DNA of 64,000 nt, from assembly GCF_040581485.1 (NCBI RefSeq), contig NC_090133.1, forward strand, positions 29,600,139 to 29,664,138. The letters are read 5' to 3'. The translations under genes and the position numbers were made by a program. Below, in pieces: positions 49,000-60,215 of the stretch. The notes under the pieces were generated by a model that saw only the letters and a list, made by a program, of their open reading frames with translations, was not told the origin of the DNA and searched no databases. This stretch comes from Linepithema humile. Taxonomy: Eukaryota; Arthropoda; Insecta; Hymenoptera; Formicidae. Numbering within the stretch: the stretch's first letter is position 1; the number at the start of each line of letters is the position of its first letter.

Positions 49000-49148
49000 T
49001 AGCGTTTTCGATTATACAGGATTTGAACGACCCAGGGTTGGTTAATGACGTCATTGCAACCTCTCCACCAATGAAAGACTTGCATTTATAGTAAAATAGT
49101 GATTGATCAACCCTGGGTCGTTCAAATCCTGTATAATCGAAAACGCTA
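49000..49148. mobile_element. 149-bp MITE with TAGCGTTTTCG ends, TAA duplication, copy 1
   Basis: Arms TAGCGTTTTCGATTATACAG... / inverse. TAA at 48997-48999 and 49149-49151. The centre, including CCAATGAAAGACTTGCA, is not palindromic and so gives orientation. Confidence 0.85.
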
Positions 49149-49504
49149 TAAGTATCTTATATTTTGTCTTGACAGATAGTAAAAGAAACTAGTAAAATCT
49201 AATAACTCGCAATAACTCGTACCGAAAAATGGGACGCAACGCATTTTTTCGTTTGAGCTTCTTATTCGAGTTTTGCATCCAAATTCAGTGTGTACATGAT
49301 CCGAGTTCTAGTAACTTTCCCTCAGTCCGAGATCTCGGACCGAGTTCTAGTATCGTGGACACAAGGCTTTAGTCCGTGGTTAAAACAAACGTCTCAGGCC
49401 GGTATTCATAGTCCGTTCTTATATTCAAGATCGTCTTAAGCATGAACTTATATTCGCTCTCTTCGTCAGACACAATCTATGTGTGACGAAGAGAGCGAAT
49501 ATAA

Positions 49505-49653
49505 TAGCGTTTTCGAGTAAACGGGGTTTGAACGATCTAGGGTTGATCAATCACTATTTTACTATGAATGCAAGTCTTTCATTGGTGGAGAGGTTGCAAT
49601 GACGTCATTAACCAATCTTGGGTCGTTCAAACCCCGTTTACTCGAAAACGCTA
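49505..49653. mobile_element. 149-bp TAGCGTTTTCG MITE, copy 2, nested
   Basis: Same length as 49000-49148, inverted centre; TAA at 49502-49504 and 49654-49656, within the 49397-49833 element. Confidence 0.88.
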
Positions 49654-49696
49654 TAAGTCCGTGCTTAAGACAATTTTGAATATAAGAACGGACTAT

Positions 49697-49819
49697 AGGT
49701 CTGTTCTTTATAGCTGAACTGGCTGTACTAGTTCAGAGTTTATCTTTTTCCCTCCACATTGGAAGGAGAAAGATAAACTCTGAACTAGTGCAGCCAGTTC
49801 AGCTATAAAAAACAGACCT
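49697..49819. mobile_element. 123-bp MITE with AGGTCTGTTCTTTATAG ends, nested
   Basis: Arms AGGTCTGTTCTTTATAGCTG... / inverse; TAT duplicated at 49694-49696 and 49820-49822. Relatives: right-half fragment at about 49849-49888 and a full palindrome at 58004-58082. Confidence 0.85.
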
Positions 49820-50015
49820 TATGAATACCGCCCTCAGTGTACACTTTCTGAACTAGTGCAACCAGTTCAGCTAAAAAGAACAAACCTAAGGTGTGTCTTC
49901 ATCAGAGTTCGCGAACAGTTTACGAACAGATCGCGAACTGTTCTCTTTTTTATGTGGACGTCTGTTCGCGAGCAGCTCGCAAGTTGTTCGTTAACAGTTG
50001 ATCAATTAATATAAT

Positions 50016-50201
50016 TGTTTACAGAGGCACATTTTTCAGCTGCTTTCTCTAAGCAAATGCTCGGAAATCAAACATTATAATATTCTGCATGTTAATATGA
50101 ATTAATTACGATGTGTAAGATAACTACTTAATTAATACAAAAAAATGAGAAAAAATGTAAAGATTAATTGACGCACGCTGTGCGTGGTTCGATCGTTAAC
50201 A
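50016..50201 (-). repeat. 3' LTR of the BEL/Pao element
   Basis: 186 bp, TGTTTACAG...GTTAACA as read on the plus strand; differs from the other LTR at only a few positions (for example CACATTTTT/CACGTTTTT, TTACGATG/TTACAATG). Confidence 0.9.
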
Positions 50202-50469
50202 TACCGCCCACCTCGAAATGATCGTTTCGAAAAAATGACGGTAATTGGACATCACAGCAGAACAAAAAGCAAAAAAAAGATAGCTGTTTACAGATAGGCA
50301 AGTGATCATTTGTTGGAGGCAATCAGTAAGCTATTTACATTGAGAACTATCTCGTTCCAAATTTGTCGACTCCATGTCGATCGGCAGGAGACATATTTTC
50401 GCTAGCGGTCGTTTGTACTCGCCTTAGGTAGTTTTTACCGTGACAACACGCGTGAGGTTGTCAGGGTCC

Positions 50470-51661
50470 CATAGATATATTACATATAGATAGAGCTTTG
50501 TACCATTTTTGCTATAATGCAACACCTGCCAAGCATAGACATAGGAATATAGGGACCGAGCATATCGTGCGGGGGGGAAGCTACTGCGGGACGGTGCGAC
50601 GAGGTAAAGTGTGCCTAAATTTGATTGGCTATTAGTTTGCGCAAGCGCGATGTAAGTATCGTGCGACTTCCAGTGTGCATGGACATAGGAATATAGGGTC
50701 GGAGTGTAACGTCGCGAGAGGAAAATCACTGAAGGAAGGGGACGAGGTAAACTGTGCATATTTTTGATTGACTACTATTTGACGCAAGTGCAATTGGTCA
50801 TTATTCGACGCAAAAATATTATGCAATTTGGGCAGATATAATGAGCATTTGAAGTTATATCAAGAAAAAACATTAATTAAAATTGTTATTTTAAATATAT
50901 TTTGTGAATATAAAAAATGGTGCAGTGTTTTGTACAGTCTTGTAAAAATAGATCCGACTATCAAAATTGGAAACAAAGTAATAGCAGAAATAATGTAAAA
51001 ATAACATTTCACAGGTATTGAAATTATTTATTCATATTAAAGTTAATATTATATGTTTAAAATAATATTATATATTTTATTTTAAGAGTATAAGAGAGTT
51101 GTTAAAAATATTGTTTTTTTTTCTTAGTTTTCCCAAAGATCCTAAAACTCGTACATTGTGGTTAGATATTTTGGAAATAAATTCATCATCTATCCCAAGT
51201 ACAGCTCGTATTTGCTCTGTCCACTTTGAAGAGAAATTCTTTGACAGAACATGTTTGATAACTCGACTTAGACGAAATGCATTACCTAGTGTATAATAAC
51301 AACAGCATACGTATAACGATAACCAATCAGATTCAGGCACAGTATCATGGCGGACCCCCCCGCATTTTGGCTTCACTCCCCTCGTCTATCAACCAAGTTT
51401 ACGCTCCGTCCCTATATTCCTATGTCCATGCTGCCATGATAATGACGGTTTTTCCTTCTTCGCGCATGCGCATTCGTATATTTATCTCGGCAGATACAGC
51501 ACTTTTACATAAAATTAGGTTATATCCTTGACTGTCATGGATAAACACTTCTGTTTTTTGAAGATAAATGCGTGATTGCACATGCGCGAGAGAGGAAAAG
51601 ATAATTTTATCTTGGCAGGCGTAAGATTCACAAAGCTCTATCTATATATAATATATCTATG
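50470..51661 (+). mobile_element. P-like non-autonomous element with THAP gene and 8-bp duplication
   Basis: Starts CATAGATATATTACATATAG and ends with its inverse; about 32-bp terminal inverted repeats with one mismatch (P elements have 31-bp repeats starting CA). CAGGGTCC is duplicated exactly at 50462-50469 and 51662-51669; 8 bp is the P-element value. It carries one THAP-encoding gene and a pair of subterminal inverted stretches (CCTATATTCCTATGTCCATG forms). It sits within the last codons of the BEL/Pao pol gene. No catalytic transposase region is present. Confidence 0.85.
50917..51296 (+). CDS. THAP zinc-finger protein, 88 residues
   Basis: Exons 50917-51014 and 51128-51296, GT-AG junction (TTTTCTTAG acceptor), phase kept. 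The product is a complete C2CH THAP domain and almost nothing else. C4 and C9 form the first pair (CFVQSC), the F-P motif follows the junction (SFPKDP), then TLW, and RICSVHF supplies C-x2-H. It ends in the FDRTC...LRRNALPSV basic box. THAP domains are the DNA-binding N-terminus of P-element transposase. Here the protein could bind element ends without the ability to cut, and so act as a repressor (inference). No frame damage, unlike the surrounding retrotransposon. Confidence 0.85.
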
Positions 51662-52882
51662 CAGGGTCCGCATGACATTTTAGAATGCGCCCTAATTCCC
51701 ATTTGCACGGCGGAAGCAATGAGTTTTTAAGCAGCACTAACTGGCCGACTCGGACAGAATCTTTGGCAACTTTTCGCCACTTCACTCGTTGTTGAAGCAT
51801 ATTGACATAATCACTTTGCCAAAGCTTCCAGAATCGCTCAGTCAGCTGTCGCACTAGCTGCCATCGGGACAGATGATTCTCGTTTACATTTAGCACGGAC
51901 GGTTCCGGAGGCGCAGTTAACGCTGACCCTATCAAGAAGTGGCTTGGCGTGAGCGGCTCGTAATCGTCAATGGTATTGGTGAGCGGAGCAAGTGGCCGCG
52001 AATTTAGACATGCTTCAATATTGCAAAGAACGGTGGCCAACCCCTCGAAAGTCAGAGTGTGAGACCCGACTATTCGACGAGGGTGGTGTTTCACGCTGCG
52101 TACACCTGTCTCCTAGAGCTCCCCGAAATGTGGCGCCAATGGGGGGGGGATAAAATGCCATGTTACCTTATCCGTGGCAGTGCGATTCAGAAAATTAGGC
52201 TCGCGAAGGGCCGCTCGAAATGCCATGGATAGTTCGCGATCGGCCCCGACGAAGGTCGTACCATTGTCGGAGTACATGGATTCCGGAAAGCCTTGTCGTG
52301 CGCAGAATCGGGAATAGGCCCCTAGGAAGGCCGAGGTGGGATAGCCCTCGACGACTTCGAGATGAATAGCGCGAGTCGCCATACATATGAAAACGGCGAT
52401 GTACGCCTTGCATGATTTAACGCAGTGGCCGGACATCGCTCGAATTGAGACCGGACCGGCGTAATCAACACTGCAATGCAAGAATGCGCGTGTGGGAGGC
52501 GAGATTCGCACCGTCGGCAAGTTACCTATCAGCTGCGTCGGCGTCGCCGCTTTTTCTCGAGTGCAGACTATGCACTGGTTTATCACAGCTTTTACTACGC
52601 TTCGAGCTCGGATTACCCAGAATTCCCGACGCAATGTCGCAAGCGTAAGCTGTGTGCCGGCGTGAAGAGATCGCAGATGAGTGTGGTGAGCGAGTAGCGT
52701 GACCAGGGGATGCGGCGCGAGAATGATAGGATGTTTGCGTGGAAGGGCAATGAGTGCGTTGGACAACCGCCCGCCAACGCGAATTAGTTTATCTTCGCCC
52801 AGGAACAGATTGAGCGAGAGAAGTCGGTTCTTCGAGGAGAGGGCTCTTTAATTTTGTAGAGCTTTCCGCTCTATTGGAAATA

Positions 52883-53780
52883 TTAGGTGTTATACTTAAT
52901 TCCCGTCGTTTTTTTGTCTCTAAAATTGACTTGTTTCGAAGGAAAGATGAGTGAATACCTTAATCAAAGTAATTTCCTCCATTTTCTATTACTTTGTCCC
53001 ATCTCTTCGGCAACAGAGCAATTCCACGACGGTAGAACGCGGTGTCTTTCGAGGCGATCCGTTCATCCACTCATTTTTGGACTTCTTTGTAATTGGAGAA
53101 GTGTGTGTCCGTAAGTGCGTGTTGCATCGACCGGAAGAGATGGTAATCCGACGGTGCCAAGTCTGGAGAGTACGCTGGATGCGGGAGGACTTCTCATTCA
53201 AGCTGCAGAAGTGTCTGCTTCACGCTTTTCGCAACATGCGGTCGAGCGTTATCATGCAAAAGAATGACTTTGCGTCGATTGTTGGCTACGGATGATCTTT
53301 TTTGTATCAACTCGTCACTCAATCGGCATAATTGCTGTTGGTAGCGATCAGCTGTAATTGTTTCATTTGGACACAAGAGCTCGTAATACAGCACACCCTC
53401 CTGGTCCCTTTTTTGGCTGTCCGGAACGTTCTTTGTCTCTTACGTCAAAATCACCGTTTCGAAAGTGTTCAAACCAAACTCTGCATGTTCTTTCCGATAG
53501 AGTTTTATTACCATACACTTTGGATAATAAGCGATGCGTTTCAGCTGCGGTTTTCTTGAGGTCAAAGTAGTGAAGAAGCACATGTCGGAAAAACAGCTTA
53601 TCGCGGTTTTTTAATCGATTGGAAAATCTTTTTGGTATCGAGAAATCTAACCTGTGAGGACTGAATCACTTACAGCAATGTCTAAACTAAAAAAAACATG
53701 CAACTTTACTGTCGAAACTTGCCAACGTTTGTACCGGCACCCTCTAGTAACGAGCAGCAGGAATTAAGTTCAACACCTAA
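52883..53780 (-). mobile_element. Internally deleted mariner inside the BEL/Pao pol gene
   Basis: Ends TTAGGTGTT(A/G)(T/A)ACTTAATTCC and inverse, TA at 52881-52882 and 53781-53782. Removing it with one TA leaves the host pol frame continuous across the site. The transposase remnant keeps the helix-turn-helix region (about 53580-53420). It jumps over the first catalytic region to YYELL and then has LHDNARPH and YSPDLAPSDYHLF. Two TGA codons (53194-53196 and 53071-53073) occur where tryptophan is expected. Confidence 0.88.
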
Positions 53781-56231
53781 TAATTTCTCTTGAATGCGCT
53801 GGAGCCAGAAATTTCGCGCCGTGTGACATTCGTGCACTGAAAGAGCGGATGGAGCCTCATCGCGATTTACCTGACATGTCGCCCGATGACGAAGCCGATT
53901 CGTGAAACGCATGATGTACGCGGTAATGCGTATGAGTTTAGGCCATGAGGAGTAGCGCGTCGACAGATCCCACGGCTCAGACGGAGTCACGACATGAGCA
54001 GCGGCGCAAGATCGCTATTCGAGAAGCGGTTCTGACGAAGAGTTAACTGGTGCGAGCCGTTCAGATGCCGATTCGGGTCCGGGAGACGAGATTGCTCGCA
54101 TGTGTTCCATTTGCTTATACTCGCGAAGAAAGTCGCTGTATTCCGTTTTTAATTGCGGATGACCACTGAAACGTCGCTGTAATCCCTGCAAAAGGCGTTT
54201 GGCGGTTCCGTGCGAGTTTCCGATTTCGATTGAAGAGCCTCGCTTGAATGGGAGACGCACGATGTACCGACCGTTTGAATCGCGCGAATGCGTCGACGCA
54301 AAATGCTCCTCGCACTGCTGCTCCTTGGGGCTAAGTAGTGTCTGTCGCGGCAGTTTCTCGATCTCCCAAAAATTTTGGAGATGATCGAGTGACTGAGAGT
54401 TTGCACAATGCTGGACGGTGACGTCACGCGAGGCATTACGAGTCGCCGTGGAGCCCGAGATTATCCATCCAAAAACGTTATTTTGCGCAACGGCTTGGCC
54501 GCTTTCGCCTTTTCGCACGCCCTCGAGAATAAAATTGCTATAAAGATCGGCGCCCAAGAGAAGATCAATTAGATCTGCACTGAGGGGATCCGGATCCGCT
54601 AGGGAAAGATCCGCGAGATGATCCCAATTGACGGGAGAGACCGCAGGCAACGGCGAATAACTTGTAAGCGACTTTAATATAGACGCGCAAATCGCGAGTA
54701 CCGGTTGCGAGTTGTCGCAAGGAGAAAGAAGAATGTTGGTGGCGTAACAACAAGTGCCGGCATCGAAGCATCCGACGCCAGAAATGGCAACCGGCGCGCG
54801 AACGCGGCGCACTTTCAGGAGCTTCGCAAGTCGTTCAATCATAAACGTGATTTCCGAGCCTTAATCGATTAAGGCTCGAACGACGATGGCACGACCTGAT
54901 GCTGTCCGAGCCTGGACCTTAGCAGTCGCTAGCAGCACTTGAGGTCGCGAAGGAGTTGTGGTCGTCATATTCAGCGCAGTGACGGCTGCAATATCAGCGG
55001 CTTTCGCTTGCGCATCGGAATTGAGCGTACTAGCTGCTTTGTTTGACGGTGGATCCGTATTGACATGCAGCATCAAGTGATGCTTTCGCTGACACGTGAG
55101 ACAGGCGTACTTGTTGGGGCACGAGTTTACCGCGTGTTTGGCGCTCAAGCAGTTTAGACGGTTGCTGCTTTTAATAATTTCCGCACGTTGAGTTGAGTCG
55201 GGCTTTTTTTGATGAACTGCACACATTTATTTATAAAATGAGCCGACTTGCACAATGGGCACGAGATCGCAGACGCTGCGGACGCTGTCATGCTCGTTGC
55301 CTTTTACGACCGCGCGAGTTTTGTCGCGTTTGGAGGCGTCAGTTCCTCGAGAGCGCGGGCGCGAGAGGCGATGAAGCGGTCGAGGTCTTCGTATGACGGA
55401 ATAGTTGTTTCGTCTCCCCCTTGAGCTTCCAAATCTTCCGCGTTACAGGATCGAATTTTTGCAAGACGGTATACATGAGGAGATTGTTTAGAATGTCTTC
55501 GGATGATCGCTTGAGAATTTTCAGCGACGCGATTGCTTGATTCGCCTTATCTCGTAGTTCGTTTAACTCCAGAGCTGATTCGTGTGAAAGACTCGGGAGA
55601 TTACACAGCGCGGCGGCATGAATTTCGACCAAGCGACGTTTATTTTCATAGCGCGACACAAGAGTTTTCCAGGCGATCTCGAAATTATCGGCTGTTACCG
55701 GAATGTTCTTTATCGCGTCCAGAGCGCGCCCGGTCAAACTCGACGATAGGAAATGCATGCGCGCGAACGCTGACAAGTCTTTATTGTTTATAATGAGCGA
55801 AGAAAAACGATCGCGAAAACTTTCTTATTCGTCGTATTTGCCCGAAAACGGCGGTATGTTGATGGGCGGCAAATGAGACAGCGAAAAGGCAGACGGAGAC
55901 CCACTGTTGCGATAATTTGCCGAGTTGGAAGTCATCGGCGGTTCGATCTTTTCGAGGTGCTCTGCCATGTAGTCCAGGGTCTTCTGATAAACGTCTTCGT
56001 GCGTGTAGAAGAGACTCCGGAAGTAGCCGATCGACTCTTTCTTTGCTTCTAGTACGGCTTGCAGCAAGAATGAATGTGTCTCAATACACGAGCCCAAGTT
56101 TCTTTCAGAGCGGACACACGCGACCGTATTTTTGCGGGCGTATAATTGTTTTTCCCGACCTTTCTAAAGTTATCGAGCGACCGCGCGATTGAATAAAACA
56201 ACGAGTGCTGTTTCATTAAAAATTCACTCAT

Positions 56232-57079
56232 GGTGATATGCAGAATTGTCGCTTATTGTTCGCACACTTTAACGCGCCGCACTAATTGTCCTTAATTCAG
56301 CTCGAAGGACCAACTTTATGTTCGCAATCAATATGAAAATTTTGATCGGAACGGAGAATTGCCGGTTGCGCTCAGAGAGAGCGAAGGGTCAGTTTGGCGG
56401 AGAGAAAACGTGCAGAGCGAGCAACGAGAGGTGCGAGAAAGAGAAGGAACGCTAGCTTTTGCGCGAAGCGGCAAACGAGCGAGAGAGAAATAAAAAAAGA
56501 AAGAAGTGAGTGAGAGTTGAGGAAACGAAAACGAGGCGGAAACAAACAAAATCGAATGGGCGCAACAAATGCTTGTAAAGCATTGATGTCCGCAGAATAA
56601 TGCACTTTATTTCAACAAAATAATTTTTAAAAAATTAACAAAAAAGAACAGTTCACTTGCGATTAAGCCCGTCGAATAGTTTCACGCGACAAAAGTCTAA
56701 ATCTTGCAATGAAACGAAAGAATCGTGAAAAGGCCGATTTCGATGCCCGAAACTTTTGCTCTCGTACGCTCGAAAAAAGAAAATTGCTAATGCACACGGA
56801 GACTTGACGCGTCTTCTCACTCGTAACTTCAAAAGGCTTCTGGTTTCGCAAAATTGAAAATAGTGAGCGATTGTCCTGTGGATCGGCGTGCGAACGCTTT
56901 TTTCACGGCGAAGAGAGGGCCGGAAATCTATGATGATTCGTGCAGACTCAAAATTCAAGCGCCGGAGAGGGGAACGCTATCTTCTATCGTTTTGAAATTT
57001 TCGGTCTTTTCAACGCTCTTCTCATGATCTTCGCTGTTAGGAAGAAAAATATAAACAATTCTATCAGCTCACTCAAGAT
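56232..57079 (-). other. BEL/Pao 5' leader between LTR and gag
   Basis: Non-coding; GA/CG-rich with several GAGAGA tracts. The primer-binding site should lie next to 57079 (TCTTGAGTGAGCTGATAG on the minus strand); I cannot assign its tRNA. Confidence 0.5.
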
Positions 57080-57265
57080 TGTTTACAGAAGCACGTTTTT
57101 CAGCTGCTTTCTCTAAGCAAATGCTCGAAAATCAAACATTATAATATTCTGCATGTTAATATGAATTAATTACAATGTGTAAGATAACTACTTAATTAAT
57201 ACAAAAAAATGAGAAAAAATATAAAGATTAATTGACGCACGCTGTGCGTGGTTCGATCGTTAACA
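57080..57265 (-). repeat. 5' LTR of the BEL/Pao element
   Basis: 186 bp, same ends as 50016-50201. Transcription of the element would start here and run leftwards. Confidence 0.9.
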
Positions 57266-57848
57266 ATATTTTTGATTTGTTTGGTTGCTGTTTACGAGCA
57301 GTTCGCGAAAAATCAACAAACCAAACATATCGGTGTGGACGTATTTGTGGCGATTAGTGAATTAGCAATAATATTCAAATTAAAATATTCAAATTCAGTA
57401 ACTGACATTTGACAAAAATTTTTCAAAAACCGATTGGATCCTCCATTTTTAAATCGGCCAGAAATTTTGAACCACTATTTCTGTTTTGAAATAATTTGCT
57501 CTGCCAATAGCGTTGTTTGTATCTCTTTTTGCCAGTATATGCATTACAACAAAACTTGCAAATAGTAATAACTGATCTTGAGCATTTATATTTTTTGTAA
57601 CTTTCCACAATAATTATATTAATATTTGTTTAAAAATTGTGCGTAAAACGACGGAACCACGGCGAACATTCGACGAACTGGTTCTCCAAAAACGTAAACA
57701 TTGGTGTGGACAGTACGTCCAATTTTTTTAGGTGCTCGTGAACTGTTCGCAAACTGTTTCCCGGTGAAAACACACCTTTCGGGTGCGGTCGAGTTGCCGC
57801 TACAAATACCTTGAAACGTTTCGACTGCGGTCAATTTAGCACTTCAAA

Positions 57849-57883
57849 ACATTTCAGTGATATAAATGACGTCACTGAAATGT
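57849..57883. repeat. Small hairpin ACATTTCAGTGA / TCACTGAAATGT
   Basis: 12-bp perfect arms around an 11-base loop containing TGACG. Origin unknown. Confidence 0.6.
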
Positions 57884-58003
57884 CATAAATATCCTCTGCC
57901 ATTTCGCTTCCAATGCTGCAGTCGGAGAGGTAGTACGGCTGAAGCATTTTTTGAATTTTCATAAAGCGCGGGAAATTGTGTCGACTCAACTATACAGTTG
58001 CAC

Positions 58004-58082
58004 ATAAGAGGTCTGTTCTTTATAGTTGAACTAATGCAGCCAGTTCAGCTATAAAGAACAGACCTCTTATGTGCAACTGTGC
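58004..58082. mobile_element. AGGTCTGTTCTTTATAG palindrome
   Basis: The pairing extends past the MITE ends into CAGTTGCACATAAG / CTTATGTGCAACTG, so this copy is a longer palindrome than the 49697-49819 copy and shows no direct duplication. Confidence 0.7.
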
Positions 58083-58159
58083 AACGTGTTGATCTGATCT
58101 GAAGTCTGAAGTGCATAATAATTATTGCATATTGGTTATTGTATGAAATTGGTATAAAA

Positions 58160-60215
58160 ATGCCAAATAGTGCACTATTTGACGAGAGAACTCAAAGTAC
58201 TTACATATTAGAAGTATCGGAAAAAAAGCAATGAAAGTTAATAAAGGTAAGAACTGTATAACCTCTACTTATGTGTATATATCTATATATAAATAATAAA
58301 TCTATTTCATTATATGTATTATTTGTGTAATAAATCTATTTTTGTGTAATTTTAAGAAAAAAGGAGATTTCTAATATTTACATGTGCTTTTTCACTACTT
58401 CAAGAAAACCGCAGCTGAAACGCATCGCTTATTATCCAAAGTGTATGGTAATGAAACTCTATCGGAAAGAACATGCAGAGTTTGGTTTGAACACTTTCGA
58501 AACGGTGATTTTGACGTAAGAGACAAAGAACGTTCCGGACAGCCAAAAAAAGGGACCAGGAGGGTGTGCTGTATTACGAGCTCTTGCGTCCAATTGAAAC
58601 CATTACAGCTGATCGCTACCAACAGCAATTATGCCGATTGAGTGACGAGTTGATACAAAAAAGATCATCCGTAGCCAACAATCGACGCAAAGTCATTCTT
58701 TTGCATGATAACGCTCGACCGCACGTTGCGAAAAGCGTGAAGCAGACACTTCTGCAGCTTGAATGGGAAGTTCGCCCGCATCCAGCGTACTCTCCAGACT
58801 TGGCACCGTCGGATTACCATCTTTTCTGGTCGATGCAACACGCACTTACGGACACACACTTCTCCAGTTACAAAGAAGTCCAAAAATGAGTGGATGAACG
58901 GATCGCCTCGAAAAACACCGTCCAGACAGCATGATGACCTCATAGAATACTCCTTAAGAGTTCCAAAAATTTTTCTAAGTTGATAAATTTAGATCAGATG
59001 GTGGTTAGAATGTGCTCATAATGTACTCGGATGCGTCGACTTCTGAGCTCATTTTGATTTCATCATAAAGATCTTTTTACGCATATAACCTAGTAAATTA
59101 TTGAAGAGAAATTATTGAAAGTTCAGAAATAGGATCGAAAATTACAGAGAAGAATTTATTTACGATGATGCTGAATTTTATTTAATTCTTCTCAATAATT
59201 TTCAATCCAATTTCTAAACTATCAATAATTTCTCGTTTACTGGGAACAAATATACATCAAAAAATTACATGTGAAAAATGACGTCAGAGATCGTTGTACC
59301 AGGAACAATTTCACACAGTAGTAATAATACTCGAACATGGCGATATTTTAATGTAAGTTGATTTAATGTATTTTATATTTTTATATTTTTTATTGAAACT
59401 TATGGTGTGTCATATATAATTAATATAATTTTTACTTTTTTTAATGTAATGAATATATATTTCTTAATTTTAATACATGCTTCCAGTTTTATTTGAAATA
59501 ATAATCTATCTACATTTAAATATTTTTTTAATATTACAGATTATGGATGAAATGTTCAACAAAAAACCATGGATAGCTCCAGTTTCTACATTAGATTCTG
59601 GCAAAGCAATGCATATATCTTCCGAAGAAGAGGATGACAATGAAAAGAACGAAATTATCCTGTCTTCAAAAAAACCGAAATTACCTATGAAACGTAAGTG
59701 TTGTATTTATGTATAATATATTATGTATAATATGTATAATTTCAATGATGTTAGTGATATATCCATAAAAATTCTCGTTTAAAAATATCCTTTAAAATAG
59801 TCACTAAGTTTTCTTAGAAATAATGACTATTTTTTAAATTATTATGCAGAAAAGTAATTATCCTTTTTTGTACTAATTTTAGAAAAATAATTTTCTTTTT
59901 TTGTGTTAAATGTAATCAGTTTTCTTAGAATCAATTATATCATGTTATTTTTGAAATAATTAATCTAGAATATCAAGTAATTTATCTTATTGTGACACCA
60001 TCATTTTTTTTCACGCAACAGTATTTTTTTCAAACATCATTGAAATTATACTTAAGTAACAATATTAATACTGTTACATATTTACTATATTATTGTTTAT
60101 TACAATATATATTGCAATTATAGGAAAAAGACGTACTTGGTTGGAACAAATGTATGAAGAAAATACAATTGCACGAAAAAAGATGCATGAGGAAGCAATG
60201 GCACGACATGATTAA
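58160..60215 (+). pseudogene. Myb/SANT-like DNA-binding protein remnant
   Basis: Three clean exons (59278-59352, 59540-59693, 60124-60215) code 106 residues: NNTRTWRYFN, MDEMFNKKPWIAPVSTLDS, an acidic SSEEEDDN stretch and a charged C-terminal helix (WLEQMYEENTIARKKMHEE). This is the C-terminal half of insect Myb/SANT-like (trihelix) proteins; the DNA-binding domain itself is missing. A possible original first exon, 58160-58246 (MPNSALFDERTQSTY..., donor GTAAGA), has a slip in an A run. The truncated mariner lies between it and the rest. A TAA at 60213 interrupts what continues as LLDILSKLLEK in frame. Myb/SANT-like proteins often accompany PIF/Harbinger transposases, and Harbinger-type MITEs abound here (inference). 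Confidence 0.55.
58380..58921 (+). mobile_element. Truncated copy of the internally deleted mariner
   Basis: Matches 52883-53780 through the transposase part, including the same central deletion joint and the TGA at 58887-58889, but lacks both terminal repeats. The first tryptophan TGA of the other copy is still TGG here. Confidence 0.85.

Larger units (their letters stand above)
49397..49833. mobile_element. GGCCGGTATTCATAGTCCG MITE split by two nested MITEs
   Basis: Same family as 7842-8000; TCA duplicated at 49394-49396 and 49834-49836. It is interrupted by 49505-49653 and 49697-49819. Removing both, with one copy of each duplication, regenerates a hairpin like 7842-8000. Confidence 0.85.
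50016..57265 (-). mobile_element. BEL/Pao LTR retrotransposon, internally deleted and invaded
   Basis: Two 186-bp LTRs with TG...CA ends bracket the element; 5-bp flanks ATAAT / ATATT differ at one site. On the minus strand come gag (about 56231-55339), a zinc-knuckle and aspartic-protease region (about 55226-54015) and a tail of the RNase H-integrase linker (about 53990-53780). Then the mariner, the integrase core and C-terminus (52766-51662) and, beyond the P-like insertion, the last pol codons (to about 50416). Reverse transcriptase and RNase H are missing: the protein breaks just where RT should begin. Stops and frameshifts occur in gag, and a stop replaces the residue after the protease active-site aspartate near 54863. 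A purine-rich tract (GAGGTGGGCGG) next to the left LTR is the likely PPT. Confidence 0.88.
49888..57778. mobile_element. Older DNA element (AAGGTGTGT ends) invaded by the BEL/Pao element
   Basis: Left AAGGTGTGTCTTCATCAGAGTTCGCGAACAG is mirrored far to the right by CTGTTCGCAAACTGTTTCCCGGTGAAAACACACCTT. Subterminal GTTCGCGA motifs occur on both inner sides. Removing 50016-57265 leaves an element of about 640 bp. No target duplication is obvious; superfamily undetermined. Confidence 0.6.

Noticed and set aside
50424..50759. 111-codon minus-strand open frame at the left end of the P-like element
   Set aside because: It crosses the element border and contains tandem-like reads of repeated CCTATATTCCTATGTCCATG stretches; only its start-distal codons belong to BEL/Pao pol.
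52445..52697. Plus-strand open frames across the integrase region
   Set aside because: Antisense shadows of the BEL/Pao integrase core on the minus strand.
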